From: Bernardetiaceae bacterium
GTDB lineage: Bacteria > Bacteroidota > Bacteroidia > Cytophagales > Bernardetiaceae
Length of the DNA stretch: 64,000 nucleotides
NCBI GenBank assembly: GCA_020832465.1
Contig: JAFIER010000011.1
Coordinates: 1 to 64,000, forward strand
Reading direction: 5' to 3'
Within the stretch, counting starts at the first letter, position 1, and each line of letters begins with the position of its first letter. Shown one piece after another: positions 44,757 to 53,771 of this stretch. Below the pieces are notes generated by a model that had not been told where the DNA came from, ran no database searches, and was given only the letters and a program-made list of their open reading frames with translations. Position numbers and translations under genes: made by a program.

Positions 44757-46993
44757 AATTTTCCAAGTAGTTTAGAAGATTCGTCTATAAATCCAGTACC
44801 AAATTTGTCAGTCAAATCGCCATACTCATCGATTTCTATTCTTTTGCATTCTAAATCTTTCGTATCGGCATTTTTACCTAAGTAATAAATCAAAACATTC
44901 TCTGGGTTAAGCTTACCTTCGGCAACCAGAACCTGAAGTTTGAGTATAAAATGTATCGAGTGCGTTTCTAAGATAAAATTCAAGTTATTGAACTTTTCAA
45001 CAGACTCCTTAAAAAAGTCTGCTAATCGAGATTGCAGGAGTGGGTGCAGATGACTTTCGGGTTCTTCTACCATAATAAATTGCTTGTTGTTTGTACTCCT
45101 ATTGCCTATAGCTACAGTTTTCAGAATGATAGGTAAAACTTGAGAAATACCAAAGCCAAGATCAGATAGAGGCTCGCCATCTATTTCTGCAAATAGATAA
45201 GATCCTGTATTTTGAACTTTACTTATCTTAAGCTCTTTTCCTATCTCAAACTCTTTAAGCCATTTATTATAAAAATTCTCGTTATTATTTTTACCCTGCT
45301 TTCCAACTATTTGATTTTGCCGATAAATCTCAAAAATACTATCTGACAAATATCCTCCTTCAGAAACAAAAAAATGACTTTGCTCGCCCCTAAAAGATGG
45401 CAGAAAATGTACAGGCAGAGTCTCTGGGAGTCCTTTGAATAAGAATATTACGTCGTTTAATACTTTTCTTAAATATACTAGCAAAACGTCTGTCATATCG
45501 TCTTCGCTGAACAGCTCCGCCACACTCATGCTATTTCCAAAATCAGTATCCTTATATTTGGCAGGTGCAATATCTTTAACTGTTAGATTTGTTAATTTTT
45601 GGGCGATAAACTCACTACTCTTATTGTCAGATATCGCAAAATATTCTCGAAAGCTCCCCAACAACCCATTTACATCGATTTGCTCTATACTTGAAAAGGT
45701 AGGCTGTAAACCCCACACCAAACCATCTTCAGAATTAAATTCCGGCTCTTCGTCTTCATTAGTGTCTGCGTTCCCTGCCTCGACTACATGACCTTCAGCT
45801 ATTTTTAGTAGTTCTACTAAAAAGCTTGCCATAAATTTCTCTTCTGACAGCTCTGGCGTATAGTTCTTATCTTCTATTTGAGCTTTTCTGTGTTCTAAAA
45901 CACTTTTTGTATTTTCTGCTTTTACTATGGCGTTTTTATTTTTTATCCACTCGGGATACTGCTGAAAAATTGAATTATCAATAGTATGCGATCTTTTTTT
46001 TCCGTTCTCCTCAGGAGCTTTGCGTACATTTTTTAACTCTGCTTCTAATTCTTGTATTTGATTTTTATACTCTTCGTACAATTTTTCTCTCTTTTTATCT
46101 ATGTCAAGGGACTCCTCTGATGTTATGCCTTCCTTTTCTTTTTGAGATACAAGCTCAGAGTCCTGCTTTGTCTGTTGTGTTCTAAGATTGTCTATATCTT
46201 TTTGCAGCTTATCTTCTCTTTTGGCACTATCCTGCTGTTTAGTTTTTGGGTGCTTTTGTTCACTCAAAATTTTATTTTCTATTTCTTGATTTTGTTTCTC
46301 AAGAATTACTAAGTCAGTTTCTATTTGACTGATTTCAAAATCGATTTCATCAGTTTCTATTGATTTAAGGAAAGTATTGATTCCTTCTTGAAACTTATTT
46401 GAACTATGGACAAATTTATGCAAAGAGTAGACGAGTAAACTCGAGTTTTGTACCTTATAAAAGTTTAGAATATTCAAAATATGAATAGAAAGCACCCACT
46501 TCTTTTCGTCTTGCTCTGCACTATCTTTATTTTTTGAGCGAGTATCTTTTGAGTCTTCGGCAATAGAAGCAATTTCTATTCCCTCAAGAGTAATGGTGAG
46601 TTTTTGTAAGTAGGCTGGTTGGTTAAAGTCTATAATTTTATCATTTTTGCTTGTATAAGAAAACTCAATTTGCATTTTATTTTCTTCATGAGGCAGCAAT
46701 GTAGAATTTTCAGTTTTAGGTAAATAACCCTCTACTGCAAAAGCAATGACCCTGTCATTATTGGCTTTTGAAGAATGATTTAATACCGAATCAAAAGAGT
46801 TTAAAGCATGTTTTTTATTTGTAAAAAACAAATGTTCAGGCTCCTCGATATTGTCTTTCAACAATTGCAAAGCTTTAAAAAGTGAACTTTTGCCTGCACT
46901 ATTCGGACCTACAACGACCGTTATGGGACGTAAATCGAAACTTTGTTCTTTAAAAACACGAAAGTTTTTAACTGCTACTTTTTTGATATTCAT
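44735..46993 (-). CDS. ABC-type AAA ATPase with DUF3696 tail, inside the csm operon
   Basis: 752-aa ATPase of the AAA15/21, OLD/RecF-like group. Walker A is GPNSAGKSS (29-37), an ABC-like signature is LSDLGFGISQVLPI, Walker B is FIMVEEPESHLHP with Glu643-Glu644, and ETHSIHF is the switch region. A long charged coiled coil lies at ~215-345. The end (RIEIDEYGDLTDKFGTGFIDE) matches DUF3696. No TOPRIM or HNH nuclease domain is attached, so catalysis on nucleic acid would need a partner, and the overlapping 371-aa gene is the obvious one. Such ATPases are sensor halves of several anti-phage modules. It lies 28 bp after csm4 on the same strand. Confidence 0.88.
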   Translation of the reverse strand: MNIKKVAVKNFRVFKEQSFDLRPITVVVGPNSAGKSSLFKALQLLKDNIEEPEHLFFTNKKHALNSFDSVLNHSSKANNDRVIAFAVEGYLPKTENSTLLPHEENKMQIEFSYTSKNDKIIDFNQPAYLQKLTITLEGIEIASIAEDSKDTRSKNKDSAEQDEKKWVLSIHILNILNFYKVQNSSLLVYSLHKFVHSSNKFQEGINTFLKSIETDEIDFEISQIETDLVILEKQNQEIENKILSEQKHPKTKQQDSAKREDKLQKDIDNLRTQQTKQDSELVSQKEKEGITSEESLDIDKKREKLYEEYKNQIQELEAELKNVRKAPEENGKKRSHTIDNSIFQQYPEWIKNKNAIVKAENTKSVLEHRKAQIEDKNYTPELSEEKFMASFLVELLKIAEGHVVEAGNADTNEDEEPEFNSEDGLVWGLQPTFSSIEQIDVNGLLGSFREYFAISDNKSSEFIAQKLTNLTVKDIAPAKYKDTDFGNSMSVAELFSEDDMTDVLLVYLRKVLNDVIFLFKGLPETLPVHFLPSFRGEQSHFFVSEGGYLSDSIFEIYRQNQIVGKQGKNNNENFYNKWLKEFEIGKELKISKVQNTGSYLFAEIDGEPLSDLGFGISQVLPIILKTVAIGNRSTNNKQFIMVEEPESHLHPLLQSRLADFFKESVEKFNNLNFILETHSIHFILKLQVLVAEGKLNPENVLIYYLGKNADTKDLECKRIEIDEYGDLTDKFGTGFIDESSKLLGKLWKAQNL

Positions 46994-47021
46994 GGTAAAT
47001 TTTTAGTATAAAAAATCAAAA

Positions 47022-48266
47022 TTATTTCACTTCTAAACTCCTCATCGGCAAAAAAATGGCTTTTCCATCTCTCCATACGGGGTGCAGTACCTCGCTATCT
47101 GCCAGTATGGTGTTGTCGGGCTGTAAGTTTACAGTTTTGCCTTGCAGTTTTTGCTTGGGAAATATACTGCCTTCTGTAAACATATAGATTGACTTTTTGC
47201 GCAAGCTCACGTGTTGGGGGTTAGCAGGCGAAGCCAAATATCCACCTCGTTTGATGAGGTCATAAAAACTTTCTTGCATCAGCTTTCCGTTATTTCCAAT
47301 CTCCTCTTTGTACGGACAATAAAGCGAAAGATTGGTTTGAAATTCCGCTTCATCAGGCACATCAAGCGTAATCTCATCGTTCATATCGAGCTTAAAATGT
47401 CCGTTGCCGATATTTCTATCCGTACCTAAGCCACTATCTTGCAAAAGTTTGAGCGCGGCTTTGATTTTGGGCAGCTGCTTCTCGTCCTCTATATCAAGTA
47501 AGAAATATAAGCCTGTCTCCTCTTCTGCCTCATTTTGCTCTCGTGCTTTATCAGAAGACATGACTTTTAGCTTTCTATTTTGAAAGTAGAGTTTGTCAAT
47601 GTAATACGGCTCGGGTGGTGGCATAATAATATTACCGTTTTCATCAGCGTCAAACTCTCTTGCTGAAGGCTGAATACTCACTCTTTGGTCAGAAGAAGCA
47701 TCATAAATTTTGAACTGATGGCTTTTTTCGTATTTTTGAAACCACTGAACTAAATGCTCATTTTGAGAGGCAAAAGATTTAGCAAAGATTTCGTTATTTT
47801 TTTCTAACGTAAGAATTTCAGCAGTTTTCCTTTTAATCAGTTTCTCGAAAAGCGACTGACCCGCAAAAGTTATTTTTTTCAATACTTTTCGATTTTGCAT
47901 ATCAGATTCTGCACTCTTTTTTCCAGTTTTCGCATCCTTTTCCTCAATTTTGAATGGCGATATATTGTGCTGTGGGATAGGGAAAAAGTACTCCGTAATG
48001 AGTCCACTATTATCTATTTTGCTATCGCTATGGTGAAGTCTGTAATAGGGATAAGCAGAGGACACCTTAAAGCTCTCTAAAAAAGTCTTACCCTGTGCCT
48101 CGCTGGCTAATTCGTTATGAAATAGCATCAGCGCATTGACAAAAATAGCTGATTTGATGACATCAGAATGTAATGTCTTGAGTGTTCGGTCATAGTCAGA
48201 CGCACCGCGCGATATATGCAAAGGCGAGGTAAAGTTGAGTCTGACAGCAATAAATTTTTTTTCCAT
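47022..48266 (-). CDS. csm4: Type III-A CRISPR RAMP protein Csm4
   Basis: Csm-complex subunit binding the 5' handle of the crRNA and joining Cas10 to the backbone. 414 aa, longer than most Csm4 (~300 aa) because of an insert around residues 95-215. The N-terminus has VRLNFTSPLHISRG, the usual RAMP start, and the C-terminal half has LLQDSGLGTDRNIGNGHFKL, the Csm4 Gly-rich signature. It follows csm3 by 57 bp. Confidence 0.92.
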   Translation of the reverse strand: MEKKFIAVRLNFTSPLHISRGASDYDRTLKTLHSDVIKSAIFVNALMLFHNELASEAQGKTFLESFKVSSAYPYYRLHHSDSKIDNSGLITEYFFPIPQHNISPFKIEEKDAKTGKKSAESDMQNRKVLKKITFAGQSLFEKLIKRKTAEILTLEKNNEIFAKSFASQNEHLVQWFQKYEKSHQFKIYDASSDQRVSIQPSAREFDADENGNIIMPPPEPYYIDKLYFQNRKLKVMSSDKAREQNEAEEETGLYFLLDIEDEKQLPKIKAALKLLQDSGLGTDRNIGNGHFKLDMNDEITLDVPDEAEFQTNLSLYCPYKEEIGNNGKLMQESFYDLIKRGGYLASPANPQHVSLRKKSIYMFTEGSIFPKQKLQGKTVNLQPDNTILADSEVLHPVWRDGKAIFLPMRSLEVK

Positions 48267-48323
48267 GCGAAGGAAATTTTGTTTTGTAGATTAAAGAAAC
48301 AGTTGCTTGTAATGTTAAAGTTT

Positions 48324-49118
48324 TTAAGAGCGTATAGATTCTGGACAGTACTCTGCTAAAATCTTATCACCCTCTTCTTCGGCATTACTTCCGTCTTCAT
48401 CACCACGATAATAAGCGGCAGTTTTTACCAATACTTTGTCAATATTGATTGATATTTTACCACTTCCCCTTGAGCCGCTACCTCCAATATAGTCATCTTG
48501 CAATAACTCTAATGCACGGAACGTATTGATAATAAAATCTTTACGACTGTAAGGCTTGTTAGAAGAATCAATCTCCTCGAAAATATTGAGTACAATATCT
48601 AACTTAAATTCTGCACCTGCGGGCACACGCTCTAACTGTCTGGGAACAGCCGCTGAGGTAATTCTATCAATAACTACTTCCGTTTTTATTTCAGTAAGGT
48701 TCAGTTCAGTTCCTTTCAAAGCGCTTGCATTTTTAAGGATAGCATCTCTTACGATAATACGTGAAGGTCTTTGATTTCCATCATTTTTAGCTGTTCCAAA
48801 TAGCTGTGCAGTTATCAAGTTAATATCGTCAGAACTTACGAACTTGACATTGCCCATATTGGTAAACTGGATATAGTTTTTTCCATAGGATAGTTCTAAT
48901 AAACTGCGCATTTTGCCCTTGAGCGAACTTCCCGGAATATAAGGTTCGTCAGTTACGGGGTTGCGAATGACAGCATTATCTACACCACCGATTTGCATTG
49001 AAGTATTTGTGCCGCCAATGTGTAATCCCGAGTCAGCTGTGATAACACCCTGAATAAGAATTTTTTCTTTTAATTGAATACTTTGTCTTTCGTTCACTTG
49101 TTTTTTTTCTGTTGCCAT
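48324..49118 (-). CDS. csm3: Type III-A CRISPR RAMP backbone protein Csm3
   Basis: Backbone and target-RNA nuclease subunit, several copies per complex. 264 aa. SGLHIGG starts the RAMP fold, and IGGVDNAVIRNP keeps the catalytic Asp (Asp47, equivalent to D33 of S. thermophilus Csm3), followed by PYIPGSSLKGKMR. The Gly-rich loop is GGSGSRGSGKI. Target RNA cleavage should therefore be active, which in known systems ends Cas10 signalling. Confidence 0.95.
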   Translation of the reverse strand: MATEKKQVNERQSIQLKEKILIQGVITADSGLHIGGTNTSMQIGGVDNAVIRNPVTDEPYIPGSSLKGKMRSLLELSYGKNYIQFTNMGNVKFVSSDDINLITAQLFGTAKNDGNQRPSRIIVRDAILKNASALKGTELNLTEIKTEVVIDRITSAAVPRQLERVPAGAEFKLDIVLNIFEEIDSSNKPYSRKDFIINTFRALELLQDDYIGGSGSRGSGKISINIDKVLVKTAAYYRGDEDGSNAEEEGDKILAEYCPESIRS

Positions 49119-49168
49119 GATATATCGAATTTGAGTATATTAAATTTGAATTTTGTAGTAAAATAGAA

Positions 49169-49639
49169 TTAGTTTCTACCACCATTGACTTTGTGGTAGG
49201 CCAAAATAGCCTCAAAGAAATCGCAAAAATTTTGGTATTGTTTTGCAATAACTTTGTTGTCTTTGCTGGTATCAATAGCTTTTAGAGCTTCGGTCAAAAC
49301 AATTTGAAATATTTCAGAGCCCCTTGTACCTGCCCTTGCAGTAGCATAAGCCAATTTGGGTTGTAACATCAAAATGCTACTTTTTAGTGTCATTGTGCTT
49401 TGTACCCCTTCTGATTTTTCATCTTTACCGAGCGACCCTTGTATACGCCTTACCTCTCCAAAGACGTTACGAATCTGGCTTGTCGTCAAAGCTCGGAAGC
49501 CACCGCCCTCCTCTCCTAAGTCAGGACCTTGACCAGCGAGCAGTTTACCTAATCTTTCTACATAGTTGATAGTATCATCAGCGATACCTTCTTGTATCCA
49601 CTTTTTTTGGAAGTCCCTTTTTGTCCATTCGTTTGGCAT
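49169..49639 (-). CDS. csm2: Type III-A CRISPR small subunit Csm2
   Basis: Helical small subunit of the Csm complex, 156 aa. RALTTSQIRNVFGEVRRIQG and LKSSILMLQPKLAYATARAG are typical Csm2 stretches, and FCDFFEAILAYHK ends the bundle. Its presence between cas10 and csm3 identifies subtype III-A. It lies 36 bp after cas10. Confidence 0.93.
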   Translation of the reverse strand: MPNEWTKRDFQKKWIQEGIADDTINYVERLGKLLAGQGPDLGEEGGGFRALTTSQIRNVFGEVRRIQGSLGKDEKSEGVQSTMTLKSSILMLQPKLAYATARAGTRGSEIFQIVLTEALKAIDTSKDNKVIAKQYQNFCDFFEAILAYHKVNGGRN

Positions 49640-49675
49640 AAGTCTGTATTTTTTAGTTATCAGTTTGCTTTAAAA

Positions 49676-52213
49676 TTAGTTATTAGTAGAACGAATTTCC
49701 AACTCCGCCCAGCGAGCGGCTAAGTTGATAAGTTTGAACATAGTATGTGCCGTTTTCTTATCGGGATTTCGGCTATACTTATTGCAAAATATGTCTGTAC
49801 TCAGTCTATCAATGAACTGCCTTAGTTCGTTATCTCTGTACCTATCCTTGATTTGTGCAAAATCGTAGGCAATATTCCACTTCCAACTCGGAGCGGTAGC
49901 CTTTTGCGTTTGATACTCATATTGTTGGTAGTGAGCCTGTACTTTCTGCAAAATACTTCGTGTTTTTTTCCCAAAGACAACAAATTCGTCTTTTAGGTTT
50001 TCTACAATAGGAAACTCCTGCTCCCAATTGAGCGGCACTCCAAAAAGCGTAAAAGCATTTTTTTGGAAATAATACTCTTTACCGTTTTCTTCAATTTTAT
50101 ACTCGTGCTGTTTAGCTACTTTTTCGGCATCTTCACAAATTTGCGCCGCTTTCATAATCGGAAATTTTGCACCGACTGCGCTCATTCCGCCAGAGAGTTT
50201 GAGTTTAGTATTATAGCCTACATATTTTGCAAAGTTTTCATTTATGGCTTTTGCAAAGGCTATCATAATATCCCAGCGTCCTATTAGAAAGAGGTCGTCG
50301 CCTCCAGCGTAGAGAATAAGACTTCGCTTCTTAAATTCAATCTCTTCTACGCCATAACCTAAATTGCCCTCTGCCCATATATGGTTCAAATGCCCTTTAA
50401 AAAAGTAGTCCATACTACGGCTCAAGCATGCATAACGTGCAAAAGAAGCACGTGTGCCTAGACCACTCTGAAAAAGTGTACCTAAGTTATCCACGTCCAT
50501 GCGCAACACGCCTAATCGCTTAAAACGAGTCTCACCAAACTCTGGCGAGAAGGTCGTCCCCTGTTCCTCTTTTTCTGTATTGATTACATCTTCCTCGTCA
50601 GCTACGCCTGCTAAATTGCTAAATGTTTGGGGTATAGGCACTTTTGTTCCTTTTTTCAAAAACATCTGTTTTTGTGGCTGCTGATTTCCACCATATAAGT
50701 CAAAAGCAAAAATATGATTAGGAGGCTCTTTTACATTAGGATTTTGATATAGCAGGCTTCCTGTGTCATAATTGAGTTTGCGTACAAGTAAGTTTGAGTT
50801 TTTTGTGAAAAAATCATTATACTTTAGTGCTATCTTCTTGCTTGTTACTAATGTATAATAATTACCTAATCCACAAGGATTAAAGGTTTCATTACTTGTA
50901 GTGCCAGAAATTTCACTATTTTGTGAGATAATAAAATCGCTTTGGAAAAGCTGACTCCCCATCATAATCTGTTCAGCAGTAGCTTTTTTTAATGTCTTAA
51001 ACTCATTTAAGCCTACTTCCAAAATATTATTGCTTGCCTTTTCTGGAAGCCTTTGAGGTTGTGAACTACGCTCTCCTATAAAATAAACCTCTCTATTTTT
51101 AGCTTCTTTTTGTAGGATTTCATCACCTGTAATCACATCTTGTAATTGTGTGCCTTTACCATCGGTGGGGCTAGGCTCAAAAAACTTCTCGAACTGCTTA
51201 TCTACACTTTTTTCAAATAGGTTTGCGAAACGTCTTTTTTTGCGAATAGCTAATTTCTGATGCAGGCTACCCCAAAGCTCGCTCAACCCTAATCGTCCTT
51301 GCGTGGGGAAAACTTGATTTTTCCCAAAAGCTACAGTATCAAGAGCCAAAAATAAGGTAGATTGATGTGTTTTAAATATTTTACTGGCTATTTCAAAGTC
51401 TATATCTTGAAGTTTTTCTTCTACTTCTTGTGTATTGGGCGCAATAAGAAAAAAGCCGCCGCCTGAATCATATACAATATTACCTCGATAGAGATTTAAG
51501 TCTTGAATGATTTTTTGGACAATGCTATCTACTAAAAGTTGCAAATAAAATGAGCGTCCCTTCAAGTTTTTTGCTGCATTCTTACTTACAATATCATAAA
51601 TAAAACTTTGAATGCCTGATATATCACCTCCAAGTAACAATAAAGGTTCTTTTTCTGACAGACTGCCTTGTTCTTCAGCTTTTTGTAGGCTTATAGTTAA
51701 GCCCGCTTTCAAACGAATAAAATCATAAAAAGAAACATCAGTATTAGCTGTATAAGCTTCTGGAATAGTTGAAGTATAATATTGTAGAAGAGCGAGCAAG
51801 GTCTCGGCAGCTTCTTTATAGCCTCTAGGTATCTTATCTAACTCATCGCAAAAATGTTTAATTTGGACATCGACACTTGCTGTGTTTAGTTTCTGATTAT
51901 AGTTTTCTGATGGAAAATAGTCTTCTGAAAAAACAATTTTTTGTGGTTTGTAAAAAGTCTTTTTATTCGCCCCATCCATCGATGAAAATATAGAACTAAG
52001 CGCGTGTAAGTCTTTTATATCTAATATTGTATCAATTTTATTAGATAATGCCCAATGCCTTGCTTGTTGTAAAACTGTCTCAGGCACTACAAAATCTTCC
52101 AATGGCAAAAATAGCGTTTTAAGCTTATTGGCCACTGGCTTTAATAGCGGATGCTTTTCAATCTCTTCATAAATTGCATAAAAATACAATTTATCGTATG
52201 TAATTGTCTTCAT
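49676..52213 (-). CDS. cas10: Type III-A CRISPR large subunit Cas10/Csm1
   Basis: Signature protein of type III systems, about 845 aa. Numbered from the in-frame TTG at 52225 (the ATG at 52213, MKTITYDK, is the preferred start), the first palm domain begins GGDISGIQSFIY (199-210) and the second carries GGDD at 641-644 (LYAGGDDLFLIG), needed to make cyclic oligoadenylate from ATP. KAAQICEDAEKVAKQ after it is typical of Csm1. The N-terminal 190 residues contain no HD or HDIGK motif, so DNA cleavage by Cas10 is probably lost and immunity should depend on the CARF nucleases. First gene of the operon. Confidence 0.95.
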   Translation of the reverse strand: MKTITYDKLYFYAIYEEIEKHPLLKPVANKLKTLFLPLEDFVVPETVLQQARHWALSNKIDTILDIKDLHALSSIFSSMDGANKKTFYKPQKIVFSEDYFPSENYNQKLNTASVDVQIKHFCDELDKIPRGYKEAAETLLALLQYYTSTIPEAYTANTDVSFYDFIRLKAGLTISLQKAEEQGSLSEKEPLLLLGGDISGIQSFIYDIVSKNAAKNLKGRSFYLQLLVDSIVQKIIQDLNLYRGNIVYDSGGGFFLIAPNTQEVEEKLQDIDFEIASKIFKTHQSTLFLALDTVAFGKNQVFPTQGRLGLSELWGSLHQKLAIRKKRRFANLFEKSVDKQFEKFFEPSPTDGKGTQLQDVITGDEILQKEAKNREVYFIGERSSQPQRLPEKASNNILEVGLNEFKTLKKATAEQIMMGSQLFQSDFIISQNSEISGTTSNETFNPCGLGNYYTLVTSKKIALKYNDFFTKNSNLLVRKLNYDTGSLLYQNPNVKEPPNHIFAFDLYGGNQQPQKQMFLKKGTKVPIPQTFSNLAGVADEEDVINTEKEEQGTTFSPEFGETRFKRLGVLRMDVDNLGTLFQSGLGTRASFARYACLSRSMDYFFKGHLNHIWAEGNLGYGVEEIEFKKRSLILYAGGDDLFLIGRWDIMIAFAKAINENFAKYVGYNTKLKLSGGMSAVGAKFPIMKAAQICEDAEKVAKQHEYKIEENGKEYYFQKNAFTLFGVPLNWEQEFPIVENLKDEFVVFGKKTRSILQKVQAHYQQYEYQTQKATAPSWKWNIAYDFAQIKDRYRDNELRQFIDRLSTDIFCNKYSRNPDKKTAHTMFKLINLAARWAELEIRSTNN

Positions 52214-52690
52214 AAAAACTTTCAAAAATCTGATTACAGAAAAATCAAAAATAATAAGTGTGGCTACAGTGCTCTGCCTACTTATAAATTCTCACTCCAA
52301 ATATAAAAAACTTCCACCAAACTACCAACAAAAAAAAACAATAATTTAATGTGCTTGATTTACCGTACGCCAAAGATATATAACGCAAACAAATAAAGCA
52401 AGAAAGTAAGTGTTTTATTTTGTTTTAACTTGTTTTAAAACATTTTGTATTGTTTCAAAGCGGGTTTATAAAATTATACAAATTTGAGATGCAATAAGCT
52501 GATTACACATATTTGAATGGCCAGGAATATTTAAATGACTGATTTTAGCGTTTTATGCAATGGCTATGGTATAATTTTAAAAATTGTAAAAAAAACAAAT
52601 TATTCTTTTGAAAATAACCGCAATTAGCACTCTTTTTGCAAATTTTATGTTGTAGTACTAAATAAAATACCCTAAAATAAAATTGCTTTT
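52214..52690. other. Divergent intergenic region between cas10 and lepB
   Basis: About 477 bp, AT-rich. It holds a candidate promoter for the cas operon (52371-52401, minus). I looked for a CRISPR array or leader here and saw no repeat-spacer pattern. No RNA gene recognised. Nothing matching TAnnTTTG exactly was found for lepB. Confidence 0.6.
52371..52401 (-). promoter_or_regulatory. Candidate promoter of the cas10-csm operon
   Basis: On the minus strand TTG (52401-52399), a 20-nt spacer, then TATCTTTG (52378-52371), fitting the Bacteroidota -33 TTG / -7 TAnnTTTG form. It predicts a start near 52365 and a leader of about 150 nt before the ATG at 52213. Confidence 0.45.
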
Positions 52691-53755
52691 ATGAAGCACC
52701 ACAATCTATATCATAGCATATTGAATGCAGATAAAAAATGTATCACATTTTTTGAAAAACTGCAATATCCCCTCGCTTTTTTGCTGGGGCTTATGCTATT
52801 TTTATTTGTGGTTAGGGTGAGCTGTATAGAATATTTTTCTATTCCAAGCTCCTCTATGGAAGGTGCATTGCTCAAAGGAGATAAAATTATTAGTGCTAAA
52901 ATGCGCCTCAGCAACCTCTCAACCCTCGAGACAGCTTCTTATTATACACACTTTCATCAACATCAAAGCAATAATTTTTTTAACTTTGCTTGGACAAGTA
53001 TCCGGCATAACGATATTATTATTTTTAATTTTCCACCCGAAGTAAAAAAAAATATTGCCGAAAAAACTTGTTATATCAAACGCTGTGTAGGTCTGCCCGG
53101 TGATACTTTGCGCATCGAAGCACAGCGCGTAAGTATCAATAGCGAAGCCCTCAAAATGCCAGCTAATCAACAGCTCGAGTATTTGATTATATGTCAAGAA
53201 GATAAATTAGAAGCACTCGAAAGCTATTTTGAGGAACTTAATATCCATCAATATCGCCGGCATAGCAAAGGATTTGTCGTTTTGGCAGGCGATAAAAAAC
53301 TCGAACTCTTACATAGCCTCCCCGATGTTACACACATCGAAACGCGCTTTCGTGAACGAGGGCAACGCGAACGTGCTACTTTTCCACAGTCTGAATATTT
53401 TCATTGGAATCGCGACTTCCTCGGACCAGTTTACATTCCGCAGCGAGGTGCGCAAATCCCGCTTACCCCGCAAAATGTAATCCTTTATGGCGAACTTATT
53501 ACACGCCACGAAGGACACGAAAATATGTATATTCAAGATAATAAAATTTATGCCGATGGAGTAGTACAAAAAACATATACCTTTCGGCAAAATTATTATT
53601 TTATGCTCGGTGATAATCGCCATAACTCTTCGGATTCGCGTACTTGGGGATTCGTACCCGAAAACCATATCATCGGTAAGCCACTCTGGATTTATCAATC
53701 TCTTATCGATAAAGATCGTATTCGCTGGTCACGTATCGGTATGGCTATTCGCTAA
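52691..53755 (+). CDS. lepB: Signal peptidase I
   Basis: Membrane-anchored Ser-Lys protease that removes Sec signal peptides, 354 aa. One TM helix (~27-46) precedes SIPSSSMEG with Ser55; the general base Lys130 lies in YIKRCVGLPGDTL, and GDNRHNSSDSRTWG (box E) is intact. An insert of ~100 residues between the Lys box and box E is usual in Bacteroidota. Ends 16 bp before the convergent methyltransferase gene; no terminator is visible between them. Confidence 0.93.
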   Translation: MKHHNLYHSILNADKKCITFFEKLQYPLAFLLGLMLFLFVVRVSCIEYFSIPSSSMEGALLKGDKIISAKMRLSNLSTLETASYYTHFHQHQSNNFFNFAWTSIRHNDIIIFNFPPEVKKNIAEKTCYIKRCVGLPGDTLRIEAQRVSINSEALKMPANQQLEYLIICQEDKLEALESYFEELNIHQYRRHSKGFVVLAGDKKLELLHSLPDVTHIETRFRERGQRERATFPQSEYFHWNRDFLGPVYIPQRGAQIPLTPQNVILYGELITRHEGHENMYIQDNKIYADGVVQKTYTFRQNYYFMLGDNRHNSSDSRTWGFVPENHIIGKPLWIYQSLIDKDRIRWSRIGMAIR

Positions 53756-53771
53756 GGGAGGGTGAGAAGTA

